In this document: in pieces, positions 6,096 to 11,116 of the stretch | Numbering within the stretch: the first letter of the stretch is position 1 | Layout: each line of letters begins with the position of its first letter | Assembly: GCA_004558185.1 (NCBI GenBank) | Contig: SFDP01000061.1 | Coordinates: 1-11,116, forward strand | Source of the DNA: Lachnospiraceae bacterium | GTDB lineage: Bacteria > Bacillota > Clostridia > Lachnospirales > Lachnospiraceae | Reading direction: 5' to 3' | Length of the DNA stretch: 11,116 nt | Notes under the pieces: generated by a model | Database searches by the model: none | Told to the model about the DNA's origin: nothing | The model's input: the letters and a program-made list of their open reading frames with translations, nothing else | Program-made: the position numbers and the translations under genes

Positions 6096-6133
6096 AAAAA
6101 AGGGATAAAACGATTCCTCACTCGCTTTATCCC
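6096..6133 (-). terminator. Rho-independent terminator after metG
   Basis: Arms 6133-6122 and 6113-6102 pair along 12 positions (GGGATAAAGCGA with TCGTTTTATCCC, one G-U). The loop is 8 nt, and six T follow on the minus strand (6101-6096). It lies 15 nt after the metG stop. A T-run also flanks the other side, so it could act in both directions, although no plus-strand gene is present. Confidence 0.9.
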
Positions 6134-6148
6134 TCCCCTTTTTTTCAG

Positions 6149-8101
6149 TTAGCAGATTTCTGCTCCCGGGGGCATATCCTTCTCCGGTGTCAAAAGAGCC
6201 AGATTGCCTTCTTCATCCTCCGCACATAGAAGCATTCCCTCGGAAACCACTCCCGCAAGAGTGGCCGGCTTCAGGTTGACCAGAACCATTACCTTTTTTC
6301 CCACCATTTCTTCTGCACTGTAATGCTGTTTGATTCCGGAAACAATCTGCTTTACCTGGCTGCCAATCTGAACCTGACTGCACAACAGCTTTTTGGATTT
6401 CTTTACTTCCTCACAGGAAATAATCTTACCAACCCGAAATTGCAGCTTATCAAAATCCTCATAAGAAATCTCCGGCTTCATTTCTCCGTCAATAACCGGC
6501 TCTGAAGCTTCCTCTTTTCCTTCATTCCTCTGGGCAAACATGGCCTCTGCCTTTTCCAGGACTTCCTTCTCATCTAATCTTGCAAACAGAATTTCCGGCT
6601 TGTCCGTTACCTTATTCCCGCTGGGGTACAGTCCAAAATCATCCAGCTCATCAAAGCTCCTTAGAGAAGTATTTAGCTGAGCAGCGATTTTTTCTGCCGT
6701 AGCAGGCATAAAGGCTTCCAGAAGTGAAGCTCCAATGACAATACTCTCTACCAGATTGTAAAGCACCTGGCTTAAACGCTCCTGCTTTGCAGGATCCTTT
6801 GCCAATACCCAGGGTTGCGTTTCGTCAATATATTTATTACACCGTTTAAAAAGAACGAATATTTCTGTCATGGCATCTGCCACCCGAAGTTCATCCATTT
6901 TTTCCGTAGCCTTTTCCTTCGTGGAAAGAACGACGGTTTTTAAATCCTTATCTACTTCTTCATCTGCCCCTGTGCTTTTTACCACTCCGTCAAAATACTT
7001 GTTGCTCATGGAAATGGTGCGGTTTACCAGATTTCCCAGGGTGTTGGCCAAATCAGAATTTATTCGTTCCACCATCAGCTCCCAGGAAATAACTCCATCG
7101 TTGTCAAAGGGCATTTCATGAAGGACAAAATAGCGGACTGCATCTACCCCAAAAAAGGAAACCAGATCGTCTGCATAAAGAACATTTCCTTTGGATTTAC
7201 TCATCTTACCGTCACCCTGTAAGAGCCAGGGATGACCAAAGACCTGCTTGGGCAGGGGTTCTCCCAAAGCCATCAGAAAAATGGGCCAGTAAATCGTATG
7301 AAAACGGATAATGTCTTTACCAATCAAATGCAAATCTGCGGGCCACAGCTTCTTATATTGTTCACTGCTTCCTTCCACATCGTAACCGATACCTGTAATA
7401 TAGTTGGACAGTGCATCCAGCCATACATAAACCACGTGCTTTTCATCAAAATCTACCGGTATCCCCCATTTAAAGGAGCTTCTGGACACACACAGATCCT
7501 GCAGTCCGGGAAGAAGGAAGTTGTTCATCATTTCGTTCTTACGGGACACCGGCTGAATAAATTCCGGATGGTTATTAATATGTTCGATAAGGCGGTCTGC
7601 ATACTTACTCATTCTGAAAAAATAAGCCTCTTCCTCAGCCGGCTTTACCTCTCTTCCACAGTCAGGGCATTTCCCCTCTGCCAACTGGGATGCAGTCCAA
7701 AAGGACTCGCAGGGTGTACAATACATTCCCTGATAGGAGCTTTTATAAATATCTCCCTGGTCATAAAACCTTTTAAATATCTTCTGTACCTGCTGCCTGT
7801 GCTCCTGATCCGTGGTACGGATAAATTTATCGTAGGACACGTTCATCAGATCCCATAACCCCTTTATGGTAGCCGCCACATCATCCACCAGCTCCTTGGG
7901 AGTAATTCCTGCATCTGCTGCCTTTAATTCTATTTTCTGTCCATGCTCATCGGTTCCGGTCTGAAAGAAAACATCATAGCCTTCTTTGCGCTTATATCTT
8001 GCAATACTGTCTGCCAGAATCGCCTCATAGGTATTCCCGATATGGGGTTTGCCCGAACCATAGGCAATGGCCGTAGTCATATAATATTTTCCCTTATTCA
8101 T
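6149..8101 (-). CDS. metG: Methionyl-tRNA synthetase
   Basis: Charges tRNA-Met (initiator and elongator) with methionine in the cytosol. The frame extends upstream to 8185, but the ATG at 8101 gives MNKGKYYMTTAIAYGSGKPH, the normal N-terminus, and has GGGGTG 6 nt upstream; length is then 650 residues. Class I signatures are present: HIGN (20-23) and KMSKS (299-303). Four cysteines at 128, 131, 145 and 148 (CTPC and CPDC) form a zinc knuckle in the connective domain. Residues 545-650 are a C-terminal EMAPII/Trbp111-like tRNA-binding domain (FDKLQFRVGKI onwards, VNLKPATLAGVVSEGML), which normally also mediates dimerisation. The start codon overlaps the end of rpe by 8 nt, so translation is probably coupled. 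I see no T-box leader, and there would be no room for one. Confidence 0.97.
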   Translation of the reverse strand: MNKGKYYMTTAIAYGSGKPHIGNTYEAILADSIARYKRKEGYDVFFQTGTDEHGQKIELKAADAGITPKELVDDVAATIKGLWDLMNVSYDKFIRTTDQEHRQQVQKIFKRFYDQGDIYKSSYQGMYCTPCESFWTASQLAEGKCPDCGREVKPAEEEAYFFRMSKYADRLIEHINNHPEFIQPVSRKNEMMNNFLLPGLQDLCVSRSSFKWGIPVDFDEKHVVYVWLDALSNYITGIGYDVEGSSEQYKKLWPADLHLIGKDIIRFHTIYWPIFLMALGEPLPKQVFGHPWLLQGDGKMSKSKGNVLYADDLVSFFGVDAVRYFVLHEMPFDNDGVISWELMVERINSDLANTLGNLVNRTISMSNKYFDGVVKSTGADEEVDKDLKTVVLSTKEKATEKMDELRVADAMTEIFVLFKRCNKYIDETQPWVLAKDPAKQERLSQVLYNLVESIVIGASLLEAFMPATAEKIAAQLNTSLRSFDELDDFGLYPSGNKVTDKPEILFARLDEKEVLEKAEAMFAQRNEGKEEASEPVIDGEMKPEISYEDFDKLQFRVGKIISCEEVKKSKKLLCSQVQIGSQVKQIVSGIKQHYSAEEMVGKKVMVLVNLKPATLAGVVSEGMLLCAEDEEGNLALLTPEKDMPPGAEIC

Positions 8102-8765
8102 GCGATACACCCCTTTGCGATAATTTTTCCATAAATGATACTGCCCGTTCTTCAGTATTTGCACCAAATATTGCCGAACCGGCAACGATTACATTGGCTC
8201 CTGCCTGAAGCACCAGTTCCACATTGTCCAGATGTATTCCTCCATCCACCTCCAAGTCGGTATCAAGCCCTTTCTCGGTCAGCATGGCCCTTACCAGACG
8301 AATTCTCTCCGTAGAATCCTCAATATATTTCTGGCCGCCAAAGCCCGGCTCCACACTCATAATAAGGATCATATCCACTTCCTCCAGATAGGGAAGAAGA
8401 CTTTCTACCGGAGTCTTTGGTTTAATGCTGAGCCCAGCCTTTACCCCTCCATCATGTATTTTTCTCAAGGTTGCCTTTACGTCACTGCAGGCCTCCAGGT
8501 GAATGGTAATGATATCTGCACCTGCCTTCACAAAATCATCAATATAACGAACAGGCTCTTCAATCATCAGATGTACATCAAAAATGATCTTGCTGGCTTT
8601 ACGAATGGAGGCAATGACCGGCATCCCAAAGGAAATGGAGGGCACAAATCTGCCATCCATCACATCAATATGAAGATACCTTGCTCCTGCTCCTTCCACG
8701 GTCATAATCTCTTCTCCCAGTCGGGTAAAATCCGCAGAAAGAATAGATGGGGATAAAATATTCAT
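8094..8765 (-). CDS. rpe: Ribulose-phosphate 3-epimerase
   Basis: Interconverts D-ribulose 5-phosphate and D-xylulose 5-phosphate in the pentose phosphate pathway. The 223 residues form a TIM barrel of ordinary length. It has the family opening ILSPSILSADF, metal-binding H32 and D34 (LHIDVMDGRFVP), H65 (FDVHLMIEEP), the phosphate-binding region MSVEPGFGGQKY near 136-147, and D174 in LEVDGGI. H32, D34, H65 and D174 are the expected metal ligands, the two aspartates also acting in catalysis. It follows the transketolase C-subunit gene by 8 nt, with a GAAGGA-like RBS inside that gene, and its final codons overlap the metG start. The product of this enzyme is a substrate of the transketolase encoded immediately upstream. 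Confidence 0.96.
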   Translation of the reverse strand: MNILSPSILSADFTRLGEEIMTVEGAGARYLHIDVMDGRFVPSISFGMPVIASIRKASKIIFDVHLMIEEPVRYIDDFVKAGADIITIHLEACSDVKATLRKIHDGGVKAGLSIKPKTPVESLLPYLEEVDMILIMSVEPGFGGQKYIEDSTERIRLVRAMLTEKGLDTDLEVDGGIHLDNVELVLQAGANVIVAGSAIFGANTEERAVSFMEKLSQRGVSHE

Positions 8766-8773
8766 CGATTTCT

Positions 8774-9721
8774 TTATTTTCCTTCTAAAAATTCTTTTAC
8801 CTGTTTATATACACCTTCGCCGTCTAATCGGTATTTGGCAAGCAGAGCATCTGCCGAACCGGACTCACCATAAATGTCCTGCATACCAATTCTGTATACC
8901 GGTGTGGGAGCCTTACTGCTCAAAGCCTCACAGACTGCACTTCCCAGTCCTCCAATCACAGAATGCTCCTCTACCGTTACCACCTTCCCGGTTTTTCTGG
9001 CAGAAGCCACTACCAGCTCCTCATCTAAAGGCTTTATGGTATGGATATTAATAATTTCAGCACTAATATTATCCCGGGCAAGTTTTTCGGCTGCCTCCAG
9101 GGAGGAATTTACCATCAGGCCGGTAGCAATAATGGTAATATCGCTTCCTTCCTGTAATACCCGGCCCTTCCCCAGCTCAAAGCAATAATCCGGCCTGTCA
9201 TTAATGACCGGTACATTTGCCCGGCCAAAGCGAAGATAAACCGGTCCCTGATGTTCGATAGCCGCCTTTACCGCCTCTATGGCCTCAATATAATCCGCCG
9301 GGTTAATGACAACCATTCCCGGTATGCTTCTCATCAGAGCAATATCTTCGTTACACTGGTGAGAGGCGCCGTCTTCCCCTACTGTAATTCCCGCATGGGA
9401 AGCGCCAATCTTTACGTTCAGTTTGGTGTAACCGACAGAATTGCGAATCTGTTCATAGGCTCTTCCTGTTGCAAACATGGCAAAGGAGCTTGCAAAAACC
9501 ACCTTTCCGGATGCTGCCAGACCTGCTGCCACACCCATCATATTGGCCTCAGCTATTCCGCAGTCAAAAAACCTGTCCGGATAAGCCTTTTGAAACATTC
9601 CTGTTTTGGTAGAAGCAGCCAAATCTGCATCCAGAACCACGAGATTAGGATATTTTGCTCCACATTCTACTAAGGCCTTCCCATAGCCCTCTCTGGTGGC
9701 AATTCTTTTTATTTCTGACAT
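8774..9721 (-). CDS. tkt: Transketolase, C-terminal subunit
   Basis: The pyrimidine-binding and C-terminal half of a split transketolase, 315 residues. The catalytic glutamate that activates thiamine diphosphate is E58 in the motif FDCGIAEANMMGVAAGLA. The GASHAGITVGEDGASHQ segment (106-122) with H109 and H121 matches the conserved substrate-side loop. Residues 185-315 form the usual C-terminal domain (LEAAEKLARDNISAEIINIH near 208-227). It works only with the N-terminal half encoded just upstream, moving two-carbon units between sugar phosphates. The ATG at 9721 lies inside the upstream gene, with a 13-nt overlap and AGGTG about 7 nt before it. Split transketolases are common in Clostridia, and both halves look intact, so this is not a frameshifted gene. 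Confidence 0.95.
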   Translation of the reverse strand: MSEIKRIATREGYGKALVECGAKYPNLVVLDADLAASTKTGMFQKAYPDRFFDCGIAEANMMGVAAGLAASGKVVFASSFAMFATGRAYEQIRNSVGYTKLNVKIGASHAGITVGEDGASHQCNEDIALMRSIPGMVVINPADYIEAIEAVKAAIEHQGPVYLRFGRANVPVINDRPDYCFELGKGRVLQEGSDITIIATGLMVNSSLEAAEKLARDNISAEIINIHTIKPLDEELVVASARKTGKVVTVEEHSVIGGLGSAVCEALSSKAPTPVYRIGMQDIYGESGSADALLAKYRLDGEGVYKQVKEFLEGK

Positions 9722-10545
9722 AATGCTTCACCTATCCTTTCCAATTCCTGCAGGGCAGCTTCGCATTGTTCATCATTGGGCGCTACCCCATGCCATGCTG
9801 CACTGTTTTCCATGAAAGAGACACCTTTGCCTTTTATGCTTTTGGCAATAATAGCCACCGGCTTCTCCTTAATCTCTCTGGCCTCCTTAAAGGCTGCACG
9901 AATGGAATCAAAATCATGTGCATCTATGGTAATCACGTGGAAATTAAAGGCACAAAATTTATCCTCCAGAGGATAGGGGGAACAAACCTGATCGATTCTG
10001 CCATCAATCTGCAGATTATTATTGTCCACAATAAGCACCAGGTTGTCCAGTTTTTTAAAACCGGCAAACATGGCAGCTTCCCATACCTGTCCTTCCTGAA
10101 GCTCCCCGTCTCCCAGAAGGCTATATACACGATAATCCTTCCTGTCCAGCTTGCCCGCCAGTGCCATTCCCACTGCTGCAGAAATACCCTGCCCCAGGGA
10201 ACCGGTAGACATATCCACTCCGGGCGTATGCTTCATATCCGGATGTCCCTGCAAATAAGACCCCAGCTTTCTAAGGGTCAGCAAATCTTCTTCAGGAAAG
10301 AAGCCCTTAAGTGCCAATGCTGCATATAGTCCGGGCGCCGTATGCCCTTTTGACAAAACGAATCTGTCTCTGTCAGGATTTTTCGGATCTGTCGGATCCA
10401 CCTTCATCTCTTCAAAATATAGAAAAGTAAAAATATCTGCCGCTGACAGTGAGCCTCCCGGATGCCCTGCTTTCGCACTATGGACAGACTTAATTATATT
10501 GATACGAACCTTATTCGCCATAATCTGCAGTTCTAAATTCGTCAT
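9709..10545 (-). CDS. tkt: Transketolase, N-terminal subunit
   Basis: The thiamine diphosphate-binding half of a split transketolase, 278 residues. The cofactor motif is complete: GDGELQEGQVWEAAMFAGFK from G145 to NNN at 175-177, which binds the diphosphate through magnesium. Other conserved points are H28 in AGHPGGSLS, H68 in SKGHTA, H101 in QGHPD and DMSTGSLGQG near 111-120. The ATG at 10545 follows GGAGG by 7 nt. It is the first gene of the tkt-tkt-rpe-metG operon. A possible promoter lies 37-67 nt upstream. With the C-subunit the total is 593 residues, slightly shorter than single-chain transketolases. Confidence 0.96.
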   Translation of the reverse strand: MTNLELQIMANKVRINIIKSVHSAKAGHPGGSLSAADIFTFLYFEEMKVDPTDPKNPDRDRFVLSKGHTAPGLYAALALKGFFPEEDLLTLRKLGSYLQGHPDMKHTPGVDMSTGSLGQGISAAVGMALAGKLDRKDYRVYSLLGDGELQEGQVWEAAMFAGFKKLDNLVLIVDNNNLQIDGRIDQVCSPYPLEDKFCAFNFHVITIDAHDFDSIRAAFKEAREIKEKPVAIIAKSIKGKGVSFMENSAAWHGVAPNDEQCEAALQELERIGEALCQK

Positions 10546-10582
10546 GACCGTTCCTCCATTGTAAATTTGCTACGACTTTTAT

Positions 10583-10611
10583 AGAATACTATACTCTTTC
10601 TCAAGAAACAA
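10583..10611 (-). promoter_or_regulatory. Possible promoter of the tkt-rpe-metG operon
   Basis: On the minus strand TTGTTT (10611-10606) and TATTCT (10588-10583) are 17 nt apart, upstream of the transketolase N-subunit. Each hexamer has two mismatches, and an overlapping TATAAA just downstream is an alternative -10. The 10546-10664 gap also shows no terminator for the upstream membrane protein gene, so read-through is possible. Confidence 0.4.
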
Positions 10612-10664
10612 GCCTTCACAGCATGGATTTTTTCCTTATTTTTCATCTTTTTCAGATTTTACCT

Positions 10665-10976
10665 CTAAAGGCTCTCTTTATTTTCTGCTTTCTCTTCGCC
10701 TTCTATACCTGCATCCATAGCTCCTCCAGCATATCTGCCTGTACGAAGCATATAAATACTCTGTATCACAAAAAACACACCTAAAACTACGAATAAAATC
10801 GTTCCCAGCACCGAAAGAATCAGTGTCAGTCCACTGCATTCCTGCCAGTTATTCACTAATTCATATACCGTATAAAGTAAGTATGCTCCGACCAGAATCC
10901 TCACCACATAGCTGGCTTTGGTCAGCCGGTAGACCCTTTTTTCATCCTTCTTCATTTGCTCTCTGCCCTTTTCCAT
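10665..10976 (-). CDS. Small two-helix membrane protein, unrecognised
   Basis: A predicted protein of 103 residues with no family I can name. A basic N-terminus (MEKGREQMKKDEKRVYR) is followed by two hydrophobic helices, about 22-41 (SYVVRILVGAYLLYTVYELV) and about 50-76 (LTLILSVLGTILFVVLGVFF). The tail is acidic (EGEEKAENKESL). By the positive-inside rule the N-terminus would be cytosolic. The ATG at 10976 is preferred because GAGAGG lies 4 nt before it; the longer start at 10988 has no clear RBS, and an ATG at 10955 is also possible. It lies 119 nt upstream of the transketolase operon in the same direction. A candidate promoter stands at 11006-11035. Confidence 0.65.
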   Translation of the reverse strand: MEKGREQMKKDEKRVYRLTKASYVVRILVGAYLLYTVYELVNNWQECSGLTLILSVLGTILFVVLGVFFVIQSIYMLRTGRYAGGAMDAGIEGEEKAENKESL

Positions 10977-10990
10977 TTTTCCTCTCATTC

Positions 10991-11006
10991 TGCTGCTTTA
11001 GCAGCA
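10991..11006. repeat. Stem-loop before the small membrane protein gene
   Basis: TGCTGC-TTTA-GCAGCA is a perfect 6-bp stem with a 4-nt loop. Read on the plus strand it runs into TTTT, so it could end rightward transcription. On the minus strand it would form near the 5' end of the membrane protein transcript. Confidence 0.4.
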
Positions 11007-11035
11007 TTTTAATCATCTAATGATACCAGGGTCAA
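11006..11035 (-). promoter_or_regulatory. Candidate promoter of the small membrane protein gene
   Basis: On the minus strand TTGACC (11035-11030) and TAAAAT (11011-11006) each differ from consensus by one base and are 18 nt apart. The spacer contains the palindrome ATCAT-CTA-ATGAT (11012-11024), a possible operator. The -35 box lies within the arm of the nested palindrome at 11029-11089. Confidence 0.5.
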
Positions 11036-11116
11036 AAGGTCTGAACCCACATGAGCTTGCTCAAATGTGGGTGAATGTCCTTGAGACCCGCCAAAATATG
11101 AGCTTAAAAGTGGGGC
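11029..11116. repeat. Nested palindromic intergenic element, cut by the window edge
   Basis: An outer stem (11029-11039 with 11079-11089) pairs 9 of 11 positions, GGGTC and AAGG either side of a 2-nt internal loop. It encloses an inner stem (11045-11052 with 11065-11072, ACCCACAT/ATGTGGGT) that continues through a 2-nt bulge into GAGC/GCTC at its tip. The octamer ATGAGCTT occurs at 11051 and again at 11098, the second followed by GTGGG, which suggests a partial second copy running off the edge. It contains no convincing open frame. It may be a dispersed intergenic repeat or a structured RNA. Confidence 0.55.

Noticed and set aside
6188..6193. TTGACA (minus strand) near the metG end as a promoter for the secreted protein
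   Set aside because: No -10-like hexamer occurs 15-19 nt downstream; that stretch is GC-rich.
7232..7858. Plus-strand open frame of 208 codons
   Set aside because: It lies wholly inside metG on the opposite strand, lacks a ribosome binding site and has no recognisable motif; metG is certain there.
8102..8185. 28-residue N-terminal extension of metG
   Set aside because: It lies entirely within rpe in another frame and has no resemblance to MetRS; the internal ATG with GGGGTG fits the family.
8232..8756. Plus-strand open frame of 174 codons
   Set aside because: It is antisense to the well-identified rpe gene and shows only a composition expected of an antisense frame.
9766..10329. Plus-strand open frame of 187 codons
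   Set aside because: It is antisense to the transketolase N-subunit gene, whose catalytic motifs are intact.
8774..10545. Frameshifted single transketolase gene
   Set aside because: Each half has its own ribosome binding site and complete domains, and the two-subunit form is established in Clostridia.

Overview
The window is a stretch of low-to-moderate GC Firmicutes chromosome, most likely from a Lachnospiraceae-type Clostridium relative. Three things point there: a split transketolase made by two adjacent genes, a DUF6128-like protein and a PD-(D/E)XK 'YEHQS' protein of kinds familiar from gut Clostridia, and strong AGGAGG-type ribosome binding sites. Every convincing gene lies on the minus strand, so transcription runs from high to low coordinates. 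I see no tRNA, rRNA, CRISPR array, complete insertion sequence or phage gene.

In transcription order (right to left): the right edge (about 11029-11116) holds a nested palindromic element whose arm supplies the -35 box of a candidate promoter for a small two-helix membrane protein (10665-10976). Next comes a tightly packed operon: transketolase N-terminal subunit, transketolase C-terminal subunit, ribulose-phosphate 3-epimerase and methionyl-tRNA synthetase. The first pair overlaps by 13 nt, the second is spaced by 8 nt, and the third overlaps by 8 nt. The first three carry out the non-oxidative pentose phosphate pathway; metG is joined to them by overlap with the rpe stop codon. A textbook rho-independent terminator (6096-6133) follows metG.

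The middle block encodes a small secreted protein with an amphipathic C-terminus, a GNAT acetyltransferase starting 4 nt after its stop, a YesL/DUF624 membrane protein, and an MsmX/UgpC-type sugar ABC transporter ATPase without any permease or binding protein nearby. A hairpin closes it (3340-3369). The left block holds a CdaR/PucR-type regulator, a DUF6128-like protein, tadA behind a near-consensus sigma-A promoter (TTGACA-N16-TATAAT), and the N-terminal 108 codons of a PD-(D/E)XK nuclease / Rpn-type transposase-like protein that runs off the left edge.

Most genes are ordinary housekeeping or accessory genes. The less expected signals are at RNA level: a hairpin that occludes the ribosome binding site of the Rpn-like gene, with an upstream copy of that site able to compete for the same partner; an 11-bp perfect inverted repeat with a T-run lying over the start codon of the DUF6128-like gene; and the nested palindrome at the right edge. 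The small secreted protein coupled to an acetyltransferase is the most interesting unrecognised protein. No start-site correction below was tested outside the sequence itself.
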